A stretch of 64,000 nt of DNA from an uncultured Bacteroidota bacterium. GTDB lineage: Bacteria > Bacteroidota > Bacteroidia > Bacteroidales > P3. Under the pieces are notes generated by a model that did no database searches, was not told where the DNA came from, and saw only the letters and a program-made list of their open reading frames with translations. The stretch is from NCBI GenBank assembly GCA_902800395.1, contig CADCEC010000016.1, positions 1 to 64,000 of the forward strand, read 5' to 3'. The position numbers and the translations under genes were made by a program. Of this stretch, positions 53,313 through 60,743 are shown piece after piece (the first letter of the stretch is position 1; every line of letters begins with the position of its first letter).

Positions 53313-53320
53313 CAAAGATA
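53313..53320 (-). promoter_or_regulatory. -7 box of the primase operon
   Basis: Minus-strand TATCTTTG followed by CATCGG; leader of about 115 nt. No other feature seen in 53193-53397 apart from an ATCTGA/TCAGAT-rich stretch near 53335-53370. Confidence 0.6.
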
Positions 53321-53397
53321 GACAAGCCGTCAATCTGAGTAAATAATCTCAGATTATTTTCAGATTATTTCTCAACACTCACAAAGACAATAGAAAA

Positions 53398-53432
53398 CAA
53401 AAATGCCCGACTCTCAAAAATGAGAATCGGGC
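53398..53432 (-). terminator. Intrinsic terminator after the 187-residue protein gene
   Basis: GCCCGACTCTCA (53405-53416) pairs with TGAGAATCGGGC (53421-53432), one mismatch, followed on the minus strand by ATTTTTGTTTTC. Confidence 0.88.
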
Positions 53433-53462
53433 ACCCGATATTTGTGTTCAGATTATGTCTGA

Positions 53463-54026
53463 TTACCTCTTCTTGACCAATTTCGGCACGTATGCATCCA
53501 GCAGCGGGGTCACTTTCGACAACCTGCCGTTGCGCCCCTTGTTGATATTGTCCGAGCCCTCTTTGTCTCCGAAGAAGTCCTTATTCAATTCAGGGGCACT
53601 TTTAGCGTTAAGTAGCTTTTTGCCCCAGAAATAACCTACCAGATTCTGCCAAGTCACCCGAACCCTGTCTCCACGCCCATGCTCAAGCATGCCCCATAGC
53701 TCCTCCGACATCTCCGCCTCTTCGTCGCTCAATGGTGTTTCTCCCCTCCCGAGCACCGCCGTCAACATTCCTTTGATATCATCGGTCGTGATGCCATTCA
53801 CCCAGTCGCCATTCTCCGCCAAAGCGAACAACTCGTCAACAATCGCTTGGCGGGAATCCGGGAATTCCCTACCATCATTCCCCTCAATCACGGCATCCTC
53901 GATGTCGCTACTAAAGAACGCACCAAGCAACTTTCCGACATCGCTCACACCAACGTTGCCGATCTGGAGCACCTTCTTGTGGTCGTTGTGTATGGCTCCC
54001 TCTTCGTAATGATAGGTGTCACTCAT
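53463..54026 (-). CDS. Hypothetical protein with N-terminal YHYEEGAIHND motif
   Basis: The 187-residue protein is soluble and acidic in the middle (DDIKGMLTAVLGRGETPLSDEEAEMSEEL). Its N-terminus, TYHYEEGAIHNDHKKVLQIG, closely resembles the C-terminal end of the protein coded just upstream (SYNYAPGAVHDDNRRQIMLG). The shared block suggests a binding module carried by both. The start overlaps the end of the upstream gene by 8 bp. No family or catalytic site is recognised. Confidence 0.7.
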   Translation of the reverse strand: MSDTYHYEEGAIHNDHKKVLQIGNVGVSDVGKLLGAFFSSDIEDAVIEGNDGREFPDSRQAIVDELFALAENGDWVNGITTDDIKGMLTAVLGRGETPLSDEEAEMSEELWGMLEHGRGDRVRVTWQNLVGYFWGKKLLNAKSAPELNKDFFGDKEGSDNINKGRNGRLSKVTPLLDAYVPKLVKKR

Positions 54027-55383
54027 TTACCAGTTGTTTTTGTTGTAGCAGTTTCATTCTTTCCTCACCCAGCATAATCTGCCTGCGGTTGTCGTCGTGG
54101 ACGGCTCCGGGTGCGTAATTGTAGGAATTGGTGGGGCGCTCGACGACAGCCTTCATCGCCTCGGTCAACTCTTTCTGCTGGTTCATGCTGCCGACCAACA
54201 AACCGCGATATTTCTCCAGCAATGCCGGATAAGCGTTTCGCCACACCGCAATCCCGTTGAGCACAGTGCTATTATTCAGTTCGCGCAACAGTTCCCACGC
54301 CATCGTCGGAGGGTATTTCATCAGCTCTGCATCCACTTCATCGATTGGGATTGCCGACATTATCATCGTTTGCAGCACATCCTTTGTCCTGTCCAGTTCA
54401 TCTTGCAGATGCTTCTTCTGCTCATCCATCTGCCGAATCAGTTCGTCCTTCTGGCGGTTCTCGTCCTCCATCTCCTGATAGGTTTTGGGGCGGTGTTCGC
54501 GCAGCATCCGCTGAAAATCCTCGGGGAATAGGGTATCGCACAACTCATAGAGCATCTCCGACGGTTCCGTCCTGCCTATGACATCCTGCATCTTCAAGAT
54601 GACCTTGTCTAGCTGATTGCGATGCTTCCTGTCGAGATCCAGCTCGTCGGCACAATCCATCAATCCGCAATAGTAGATGTGGAGGTGAGGCAAAAACGAC
54701 TGGCTGGATTTCATCACCGTTTTGCTGACATCGACGAAGCTTGTATACTTCACCCCAACGATATGGCGGGTCATCACGGAATAGTAGTACTTCATGAACA
54801 TCCATTGCTTACCCAACAGGTCCAGGTTCTCCGCCTTCTTCTCCTTTGTCCACGCCTGCTGCATGATCATCGTGAAGGCATGCAACACGCAAAGCACCTC
54901 ATCGGTTTTGTAGTCGCTATACACCGCCGACTTGTGCAACAACCCACTCAATCTCGTAGACATCTCTTTCCAATCCTGCTGGCAGTCGGATTGCAGCAGC
55001 GCCTCAAGGATGTGGAAGTACTGTTGGATGCGTTTGGTTTCGTCGATACGTTTCATGTTGTCGCCCCAGCACTCGGCCGATTTCAGCAAGTCTTGCTCAG
55101 AAGCCCACTGGCCAAACAGGTTGTCGTCGTCGATGGCTCGTTTCATCTGCCAACGGATGCTCTCCATGTTGGGCCTGCACAGTTGCGTGTCGCCATAGAG
55201 ATACAATTTGTAGTAAGGCTCCATCATTGTGTGGAGCACGCTTTTATAAACAGAGTCTTTAGGGACGTACCCTCCCGTATGCCCACAGGAGATATCCTGA
55301 CGGTTGTCGTCATTCATCAAACGTTCAAGTGGATTGATGATGTTGTTTTGTATGTAGTTTTTATATTTATCGGTATCGTTCAT
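54019..55383 (-). CDS. Hypothetical 454-residue protein with coiled coil and C-terminal GAVHDD motif
   Basis: The protein is largely helical. A strong coiled-coil/charged stretch lies at about 305-335 (QEMEDENRQKDELIRQMDEQ and KKHLQDELDRTKD). The C-terminus carries SYNYAPGAVHDDNRRQ, the motif shared with the next gene. No membrane segment or enzyme signature is seen. It is the first of a two-gene operon with a -7 box at 55455-55462 and a strong terminator at the far end. The pair has the look of a compact accessory system of unknown role. Confidence 0.7.
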   Translation of the reverse strand: MNDTDKYKNYIQNNIINPLERLMNDDNRQDISCGHTGGYVPKDSVYKSVLHTMMEPYYKLYLYGDTQLCRPNMESIRWQMKRAIDDDNLFGQWASEQDLLKSAECWGDNMKRIDETKRIQQYFHILEALLQSDCQQDWKEMSTRLSGLLHKSAVYSDYKTDEVLCVLHAFTMIMQQAWTKEKKAENLDLLGKQWMFMKYYYSVMTRHIVGVKYTSFVDVSKTVMKSSQSFLPHLHIYYCGLMDCADELDLDRKHRNQLDKVILKMQDVIGRTEPSEMLYELCDTLFPEDFQRMLREHRPKTYQEMEDENRQKDELIRQMDEQKKHLQDELDRTKDVLQTMIMSAIPIDEVDAELMKYPPTMAWELLRELNNSTVLNGIAVWRNAYPALLEKYRGLLVGSMNQQKELTEAMKAVVERPTNSYNYAPGAVHDDNRRQIMLGEERMKLLQQKQLVNE

Positions 55384-55454
55384 ACTAAATAGCCATCATA
55401 CAGAAAGTAGAAAAACCCGTTAGGGGTAGCTTTTGCCTAGTTAAAAAATTTTTG

Positions 55455-55462
55455 CAAAGGTA
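55455..55462 (-). promoter_or_regulatory. -7 box of the 454/187-residue protein operon
   Basis: Minus-strand TACCTTTG followed by CAAA, 72 bp before the start. The leader contains ACCCGTTAGGGGT, a possible small hairpin. Confidence 0.55.
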
Positions 55463-55609
55463 CGAAGAATCTCTGACACAGAGAAGTTAAGTTATAAACA
55501 CGCACTTGTTGGCAGCCAGACTTCCTTTTACAAACTAAAATATCTCGTCTGTTGATAACATTTTTCGGGCTGTATAATACTTCTTTTCGCGGGTGCAAAT
55601 GAAATAAGA

Positions 55610-55641
55610 TTTGGCAGTTCCAGAAAATGTTCGTACTTTTG
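55610..55641 (+). promoter_or_regulatory. Promoter of the first DUF4143-type ATPase gene
   Basis: TTTG at 55610-55613 and TACTTTTG at 55634-55641, 20 bp apart, just before a triple 34-bp repeat. Confidence 0.7.
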
Positions 55642-55646
55642 CTTTT

Positions 55647-55723
55647 GATTTCGTGTAGAGAATGAGTATTATACAACCTTGATTCCGTGTATATTTATAG
55701 AATGAACAAACCTTGATTCCGTG
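55647..55723 (+). repeat. Three 34-bp-phased GATTCCGTG direct repeats
   Basis: GATTTCGTG (55647), GATTCCGTG (55681) and GATTCCGTG (55715) are exactly 34 bp apart, with GAATGA words between them. The last copy touches the ATG of the ATPase gene. They may be operator or RNA-level control sites. Confidence 0.75.
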
Positions 55724-57187
55724 ATGAAAAGAAAGATTTATGATCAATTGTTGCTCTGGAAAAACAAGCGCAAAGGCAAGTCAGCCATGATGATAGAAGG
55801 TGCCCGCCGTGTGGGCAAGAGCTATATCGTGAAGGAGTTTGCCCAAAGGGAGTACAAGAGCTATATCTTGATTGACTTCTTCAAGGTGGGTGACGACATC
55901 AAAGACCTGTTCAAAAACTACAAGGACAACCTCGATATGCTCTTCACCTATCTGAGCACCTATTTCTCCACCCGTCTGTATCCGCGAGAATCCATCATTG
56001 TGTTCGACGAAATCGAGTTCTGTCCAGCCGCCCGCGCTGCCATCAAGTATCTGGTGGAAGACGGCCGGTACGACTATTTGGAGACGGGTTCCCTGCTGGG
56101 TATGAAGACGAGCACGCAAAAGAATAAGAAGAAAAAGAAAGATGAAGACAAGAAGGATGACGACTATCTGGTGCCCTCGGAGGAGGAGAAGATAGATATG
56201 CACCCGATGGATTTCGAGGAGTTCCTTTGGGCGATGGGCGAGGAGACGCTGATGGACTTCATCCGCATGAAGTTCGCAGCACAAGAGCCCGTGGGGCAGT
56301 CGATGCACCGCAAAATCATGGACTATTTCCGCCTCTACATGATTGTGGGCGGTATGCCGCAAGCCATTCTGGAGTACCTCGACACCCGATCGTTCGAGGA
56401 TGTCGACCGCGTGAAGCGACAGATACTCAACCTCTACAACAACTGCATCGACCAGTATGCCGGTGTGCATACACCCAAGGTGAAAGCCATCTATGAGGCC
56501 ATTCCCGCCCAGTTGCAGCTCCACGAGCACAAATTCCAGCTGTCGGACCTGAACAAGGACGCCCGTTTCCGCGACTACGACAGCTCCTTCTTCTGGCTGC
56601 GCGACGCCAAGATGGTGAACCTGGCCTTCAACACCACGGAGCCCAGCATCGGGTTGGGACTCAAGCAGCGGGACAACTCGCTGAAATGCTACATGAACGA
56701 CACCGGCTTGATGATCAGCCATGCTTTCGACGAGCGCGGGGTCGTCTCCGGGCAGCTGTACCAGAAAATACTCAAAGACAAGCTGGACGCCAATATCGGC
56801 ATGCTGATGGAAAACATCGTGTCGCAGATGCTCACGGCCAACGGCTGCAAGCTATTTTTCTATTCCAATGCTTCCAGGGAGAACAAGGACGACCGTATGG
56901 AGATAGATTTCCTTATCGCCAAAAGCAAAATTACCAGCCGGCACAACGTTGCGCAAAGCGAGTGCAGAGAAAACTTGCTTTCTATGCCGAGCCAAAGCAA
57001 CGTCAGCGAAGCTAATATCTCTCCCATCGAGGTGAAATCCTCATCTGGGTTCACCACCGTCTCGCTGGAAAAATGCCTCAAGAAATACTCGTCCCATCTG
57101 GCGCAAGCCTACATCATCCACACCGGCGATGTCGAGCGTGACGGGGATTACCTCTACCTGCCGTTGTATATGGTACCATGCCTGTAA
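55724..57187 (+). CDS. AAA-type ATPase with DUF4143 C-terminal domain
   Basis: From the ATG at 55724 the product has 487 residues. The P-loop is GARRVGKS (27-34), Walker B is IIVFDEIEFCP and a later ETGSLLG fits the sensor region. The C-terminal half has the DUF4143 nuclease-like fold elements (KCYMNDTGLMISHAF, ENIVSQMLTANGCKLFFY, EIDFLIA, IEVKSS). Such AAA_14/DUF4143 proteins are very common mobile accessory genes with no firm function. A Lys/Asp-rich insert (56108-56164) interrupts the ATPase domain. The GTG just upstream of the ATG is not preferred. Confidence 0.88.
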   Translation: MKRKIYDQLLLWKNKRKGKSAMMIEGARRVGKSYIVKEFAQREYKSYILIDFFKVGDDIKDLFKNYKDNLDMLFTYLSTYFSTRLYPRESIIVFDEIEFCPAARAAIKYLVEDGRYDYLETGSLLGMKTSTQKNKKKKKDEDKKDDDYLVPSEEEKIDMHPMDFEEFLWAMGEETLMDFIRMKFAAQEPVGQSMHRKIMDYFRLYMIVGGMPQAILEYLDTRSFEDVDRVKRQILNLYNNCIDQYAGVHTPKVKAIYEAIPAQLQLHEHKFQLSDLNKDARFRDYDSSFFWLRDAKMVNLAFNTTEPSIGLGLKQRDNSLKCYMNDTGLMISHAFDERGVVSGQLYQKILKDKLDANIGMLMENIVSQMLTANGCKLFFYSNASRENKDDRMEIDFLIAKSKITSRHNVAQSECRENLLSMPSQSNVSEANISPIEVKSSSGFTTVSLEKCLKKYSSHLAQAYIIHTGDVERDGDYLYLPLYMVPCL

Positions 57188-57242
57188 CGCGAACCTTACA
57201 TCAATCAATCTTCTAACTCCCAATTCTTGATGTCTCTCCCCC

Positions 57243-57323
57243 CTACCAGTTCTTGAAGAACGGGTGGCCGAAGAGCTCGCCGAGAACGTCGCGGAAGAGC
57301 GTCAATGCAATCAAAAATCCCAT
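57243..57323 (-). CDS. Possible 26-residue hydrophobic small protein
   Basis: On the minus strand an ORF starts MGFLIALTLFRDVLGEL and ends GHPFFKNW before TAG. It has unusually good signals for its size: an AGGAG ribosome site about 9 nt before the ATG, a -7 box (TATCTTTG, 57360-57367), TTG at 57385-57387, and a perfect palindrome around the -33 region. The short hydrophobic start plus charged end would fit a small membrane or toxin-like peptide. It is not established that it is translated. Confidence 0.4.
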   Translation of the reverse strand: MGFLIALTLFRDVLGELFGHPFFKNW

Positions 57324-57359
57324 ATTTTTCTCCTTTCTTTTAGGTTAATATTCCGATTG

Positions 57360-57397
57360 CAAAGATACACCTATCGGTGTACCACAACGCGGTACAC
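57360..57397 (-). promoter_or_regulatory. Promoter with palindromic operator
   Basis: The minus-strand -7 box TATCTTTG is at 57360-57367 and TTG at 57385-57387. GTGTACC (57377-57383) and GGTACAC (57391-57397) form a perfect 7-bp inverted repeat spanning the -33 element, the usual place for a repressor. Confidence 0.55.
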
Positions 57398-57407
57398 AAT
57401 ATACAAT

Positions 57408-57482
57408 AAAAAGGGGCAGCCTGGTATGCCCATGAGCACCGCTGAAATAAATCAAATGCAGCGAATAACTCGTGGTCGCCCC
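57408..57482 (-). terminator. Long hairpin terminator with conserved 3' module
   Basis: GGGGC..GCC (57413-57421) pairs with GGTCGCCCC (57474-57482). A second helix (CCGCTG / CAGCG) forms in the loop, and the minus strand continues with TTTTTATTG. It would end the minus-strand transcript coming from 58943. A similar module follows vsr (62092-62122). Confidence 0.65.
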
Positions 57483-57614
57483 GCTTCACATTAAAAAATT
57501 AGGGTTTATGAAAAACCTTTGGAGTCAAGAAGCGTTCCACCGACTCGGTAATGGGATGGTTTTCGGGTGTTTCCACCGGGTCGAGATCTCGGTCGTCGAG
57601 GGGTGGAACGCTTT
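57467..57614 (-). repeat. Dispersed 3' element, copy A
   Basis: The core AACTCGTGGTCGCCCCGCTT, the TTCACATTAAAAAA stretch and TAGGGTTTATGAAAAACC recur nearly unchanged at 62107-62162. To the right, AAGCGTTCCACC (57531-57542) and GGTGGAACGCTT (57602-57613) form a perfect 12-bp inverted repeat around an internally structured segment. Confidence 0.75.
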
Positions 57615-57630
57615 GGGGTGTTTTCTTAGT

Positions 57631-57810
57631 TCATATTGATGCCCTTCGTGGTGGTTTAAAGAGGCCCACGGCCAACCGCGAGCCTCCCGCCTTCTTGTTG
57701 TCCAGTTCCTCTCTCACCAGAATTGACGGGATGGTTGATGCCAACTCCAAGCTTAACCCCTGCCTCTTCAAATACTCTGCGAGCGCTATCTGATATTTCG
57801 TCGCCTCCAT
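57631..57810 (-). CDS. Small 59-residue hypothetical protein
   Basis: The ATG overlaps the stop of the upstream gene (TAATG), which favours translational coupling. The product begins MEATKYQIALAEYLKRQG and continues with a Leu-rich helical part (LELASTIPSILVREELDNKK). It is too short to assign to a family. Overlap, codon use and strand agree with membership of the three-gene minus-strand set 57631-58943. Confidence 0.5.
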   Translation of the reverse strand: MEATKYQIALAEYLKRQGLSLELASTIPSILVREELDNKKAGGSRLAVGLFKPPRRASI

Positions 57811-58448
57811 TACGCGTAATACTCCTTTTTGATTTCCTCCATTATCTCTAACGACACCTTGTTGATGAGGTTCGCCGCATAGTCATACACTTCTCGGGGA
57901 ATTATAAATGCTTTCTCGATATCCTCCATAAGATTAATAAGAGATTTTGACTCTATATAGTTCTCTGTACGATATCTTTCTACATTAACCTTTGTTCCCT
58001 GTGGTTCTGGCTCAGTATTTGTAACGTGAACCAAGCTATAGTAAGGATAAGGTCCTATCTCTTTGGTAATATCTTCGCCAAACTCGTCCAAATATTCCGC
58101 GATTAGGATTTCTCTTAACGGGAAATACAAGCAATCTCCCACAGACAACTTCCCTCCAAACGGGGACGAGTTTTGTTTTGCCATTTTTTCTATCTTCTTT
58201 TTGCAAATGGTAACACGCCTTTTCCACATGCTGTACTTCTGTTTTTGAAGAGGTTTGCCAACCTTGATTTTATCGGGGTCGATACCGTTCCAACTTGCAT
58301 CTTCAAAGCCGATATAGCCACGTCTGAAATTAAAACAATCTTCTCGTTCCCCATTCCACCAAACCTTGATATAGTGGGTCATATCGGCATATTCGGTGCC
58401 TTTATTAACACGATATCGGATATAGTATGAATCGTTGTCTATCTTCAT
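57810..58448 (-). CDS. Hypothetical 212-residue protein
   Basis: The soluble protein (MKIDNDSYYIRYRVNKGTEY ... CFNFRRGYIGFEDASWNGIDPD ... LIAEYLDEFGEDITKEIGPYPYYSLVHVTN in parts) has no family I recognise. AT content is higher than in core genes, which suggests transfer. It lies between the 133-residue and 59-residue protein genes in one orientation and overlaps the latter by 1 bp. The C-terminal third is helical and charged (INKVSLEIMEEIKKEYYA). Confidence 0.65.
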   Translation of the reverse strand: MKIDNDSYYIRYRVNKGTEYADMTHYIKVWWNGEREDCFNFRRGYIGFEDASWNGIDPDKIKVGKPLQKQKYSMWKRRVTICKKKIEKMAKQNSSPFGGKLSVGDCLYFPLREILIAEYLDEFGEDITKEIGPYPYYSLVHVTNTEPEPQGTKVNVERYRTENYIESKSLINLMEDIEKAFIIPREVYDYAANLINKVSLEIMEEIKKEYYA

Positions 58449-58541
58449 TGTCGTAGATTTTAATAATCGAGTTGCCGGATGGACACATGGAGGGCGTCAA
58501 GAGAAATCCCTCCCCCGAAATTCCGACAACTCGAATAGCTT

Positions 58542-58943
58542 TCATTTCACCGGAAACAAATCCTTGTGCATTGGTGTCTGCCACTGCAACCTTGGATGTT
58601 CTATCGATTTCATATACCTGTCTATACTCCCTGGCGTTGAAAAGTATATCGCCCATTCCTTGAAAGTGTGTTCCTCTACGCAATTTGCATTATAATAAGG
58701 CGTATTCCACAGATTGAGAATTGACTCGCATATCACTTTAGAATCGAAACCGTATGCGTCAACAGCTTCATTCCAGTACTCTGTTATTATGTGTTTTGCC
58801 AATTTCTGTTTGTCACAATCAGGATTGTTGATGATAAACTCGAAGGCTTTCTCCTCTATCAAGCACCGAGCATCAATCATATCTGCCGCTTCATTTGTTA
58901 CATCGAAAGCGTCTTTTACTTCATATTCTTCGTTGTCTTCCAT
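58542..58943 (-). CDS. Hypothetical 133-residue acidic protein
   Basis: The protein is acidic at its N-terminus (MEDNEEYEVKDAFDVTNEA) and helical in the middle (EKAFEFIINNPDCDKQKLAK, HIITEYWNEAVDAYG). No family is recognised. It is the first protein gene downstream of the large foldable segment 58972-59402, with only 29 bp between them. An overlapping frame at 58405-58683 on the same strand also looks protein-like and competes for its 3' end, so the annotation of the 58405-58683 interval is uncertain. Confidence 0.6.
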   Translation of the reverse strand: MEDNEEYEVKDAFDVTNEAADMIDARCLIEEKAFEFIINNPDCDKQKLAKHIITEYWNEAVDAYGFDSKVICESILNLWNTPYYNANCVEEHTFKEWAIYFSTPGSIDRYMKSIEHPRLQWQTPMHKDLFPVK

Positions 58944-58971
58944 ATTGTCATTAAATTGTTTCGTTTAAATA

Positions 58972-59402
58972 AGGGGCCGCTATGATAAACAGCGAACCAA
59001 TCCCGCTGACGTTACCACTCTCGGCCCCTAAAACGAGTGAACAGGTTATCTCCCAACGAGCTAATGTTGTTCGGGAACTTTCGCTTCGCCACAATCGCGA
59101 AGTCTATCCAGAACCCCCAAGCTCTTTACGTCCGAAACGGGGTGGGGGCATCCCTGTTCACTAATCTCATTCACTTCATTGAAAAACGAGGCCGATGCTA
59201 CACGGCTCTACCAAAGCATCTTTGAACTGCGGATGGAAACCTTGTACCGCAGAGCCTCATTTTCAAACAAAGGTAGGATGCCGTTTCGATTCATTGGGAC
59301 AGCCCTATGTGACTGAACGTCCATGAAAGCCAGGAGTTCAAGACCGGGATTGCACCGGCTCCATGCTCGTGGCAACCCCTCGCAACGGCAATCACTACCT
59401 TT
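58972..59402 (-). ncRNA. Candidate large structured RNA or structured leader
   Basis: Four consecutive domains are closed by long-range stems: AGGGGCCG/CGGCCCCT (58972-58979 with 59022-59029); AGTGAACAGG/CCTGTTCACT (59036-59045 with 59153-59162); TTGAAAA..GAGGC/GCCTC.TTTTCAA (59179-59192 with 59254-59266); AAAGGTAG..TGCCGTT/AACGGCA..CTACCTTT (59269-59285 with 59384-59402). Inner hairpins include GATGCT/AGCATC, CTGCGG/CCGCAG, CAGCG/CGCTG and GAGCT/AGCTC. A minus-strand -7 box lies just upstream (59433-59440). It does not match tmRNA, RNase P or SRP RNA signatures. Strand is inferred. Confidence 0.55.
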
Positions 59403-59432
59403 TTCATTCTTTCAATGACCTCTTTCTCGTTG

Positions 59433-59440
59433 CAAAAGTA
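59433..59440 (-). promoter_or_regulatory. -7 box upstream of the structured segment
   Basis: Minus-strand TACTTTTG followed by CA fits TAnnTTTG. No good -33 element is seen. It would start an RNA near 59426 that enters the folded segment and then the gene at 58943. Confidence 0.45.
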
Positions 59441-59513
59441 CTACTATTTACCTTTGCCTTCCGATTTCTGCAAGGCATGCAGAAGAAAACTCACACAATC
59501 CAAGAAACTTTCG

Positions 59514-59521
59514 TATCTTTG
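59514..59521 (+). promoter_or_regulatory. -7 box of the 373-residue protein gene
   Basis: TATCTTTG followed by CA, 38 bp before the ATG at 59560. Confidence 0.6.
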
Positions 59522-59559
59522 CACTTTCAAATATAAGTGTCGTTTCTAAACCGGCCACA

Positions 59560-60681
59560 ATGATAGACCTTGATAAAATACATGCGCATCCAACTATGTA
59601 CATCCGCATCTGGAAGGACATCCCCCTCTTGTCGGAACTGTTTTTATACCGCCGTCGTATCGCCATCTACTATGAGCAATCCTACAACGAGCAGATAAAC
59701 AACTACATCCGCTCTCACTACGACGACGTCTGCAAACGGCTGGAGTCCAATGGGATTTTCTTTGTCTACATCCCCATGCTGTTGGAGAATATGGACGATT
59801 ACCTCCAGTACAATTTCCCAGATATTGCAAGAATTGGCACCGACAAACCCACAGCAGAGGACCTCTATCAATCCATCACCGACAACATAGTCAAAATACC
59901 TCCTACGGGTCGGCCGATGTTTCTCATCAGCGATTACAAAAGAAAGGCTCCATTCCCTCCAGGAATGGTTGAAGCAGGTCAACAGGTATTCTGCTGCTAT
60001 GACCTCGACTATGTCGACGACAACCAGTTCAAATACGCACTCAATCACTATCTCCCACCGTTATTATTGGACGACGGTGCCCTGTTCCGCAGCGGAGACA
60101 AAGAATCCTCTATGTCTAAAGTTTGTGAGGAAGGAGAAATATATGGCTATGACGCCGACAGGGAGTATATTGAAATTCTGTCTGAAATACGGGAGCGAAT
60201 AGATAAACTGTATGCCAGAGGAATACCTGCTGATATATTAAAACGACTTCTCTCGCTTCCCGAACCCAAACCCAGCCGTCTGCTCATCACCGAGGATTTT
60301 CGGCTGATGCTGCCCGACTACAACAACCGCGAGATTGTGCTCAACCCCTTGCCCAAGGCTCTTTACTTCTTCTACCTGCGCCACACCGAGGGTGTCCTCT
60401 TCAAACATCTGCGCGACCACCGCAGCGAGATCTTCGACCTCTACAGCCTCCTCTCGCCCAGCGAGAACCTCGACCGTATGAACAGTAGCATCGACGACCT
60501 TGTGGACAGCACCAAGAACGCTGTCAACGTCCTCTGCAGCCGCATAAAGACGGCTTTTGCCTCACAGTTCCAAGACCGGCTGGCCAGCCAGTACTACATC
60601 ACCGGCAAGCCCGGCGAACCTAAACGCATCGCCCTCGACCGGAAACTGGTGGAGGATCGGTCGGGGTTGATAGTGAAATAA
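59560..60681 (+). CDS. Conserved Bacteroidetes hypothetical protein
   Basis: The 373-residue soluble protein has a variable N-terminal half and a C-terminal part (NPLPKALYFFYLRHTEG, LFKHLRDHRSEIFDLYSLLS, SIDDLVDSTKNAVNVLCSRI, YYITGKPGEPKRIALDRKLV) that I know as a recurring, functionally unassigned Bacteroidetes block. The tail resembles a response-regulator-like or winged-helix output in charge pattern, which is only a guess. Its last 62 bp are repeated beyond the next gene (62021-62082), so the ATPase gene appears inserted at its 3' end. Confidence 0.75.
   Translation: MIDLDKIHAHPTMYIRIWKDIPLLSELFLYRRRIAIYYEQSYNEQINNYIRSHYDDVCKRLESNGIFFVYIPMLLENMDDYLQYNFPDIARIGTDKPTAEDLYQSITDNIVKIPPTGRPMFLISDYKRKAPFPPGMVEAGQQVFCCYDLDYVDDNQFKYALNHYLPPLLLDDGALFRSGDKESSMSKVCEEGEIYGYDADREYIEILSEIRERIDKLYARGIPADILKRLLSLPEPKPSRLLITEDFRLMLPDYNNREIVLNPLPKALYFFYLRHTEGVLFKHLRDHRSEIFDLYSLLSPSENLDRMNSSIDDLVDSTKNAVNVLCSRIKTAFASQFQDRLASQYYITGKPGEPKRIALDRKLVEDRSGLIVK
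60613..60674 (+). repeat. 62-bp direct repeat, left copy (in gene)
   Basis: This is the coding end of the 373-residue protein gene. It matches 62021-62082 at about 57 of 62 positions, with GGTGGAGGATCGGTCGGGGT identical. Confidence 0.9.
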
Positions 60682-60711
60682 TATTTTAAAGTATAGTTTA
60701 TAATATTTTTG

Positions 60712-60719
60712 TATATTTG
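60712..60719 (+). promoter_or_regulatory. -7 box of the second ATPase gene
   Basis: TATATTTG followed by CAAAG, 24 bp before the ATG. Confidence 0.55.
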
Positions 60720-60743
60720 CAAAGTATACTTAAGAATAATATT

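Noticed and set aside
58405-58683. A 92-codon minus-strand frame overlapping the 133- and 212-residue protein genes
   Set aside because: The peptide looks partly protein-like (AIRVVGISGEGFLLTPSMCP), but it overlaps both neighbours heavily. The 133-residue frame has the better start and spacing. It is left as an alternative reading.
58972-59402. tmRNA, RNase P RNA or SRP RNA
   Set aside because: No CCA-ending tRNA-like part, no tag reading frame, no GAGGAAAGTCC or ACAGA-type RNase P motifs, and no SRP Alu/GNAR apical loop was found on either strand.
59291-59407. A 38-codon minus-strand ORF starting MKKVVIAVARG inside the structured segment
   Set aside because: It overlaps exactly the stem-forming bases of the fourth domain, and its end is a frame-random tail. 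The pairing explains the sequence better.
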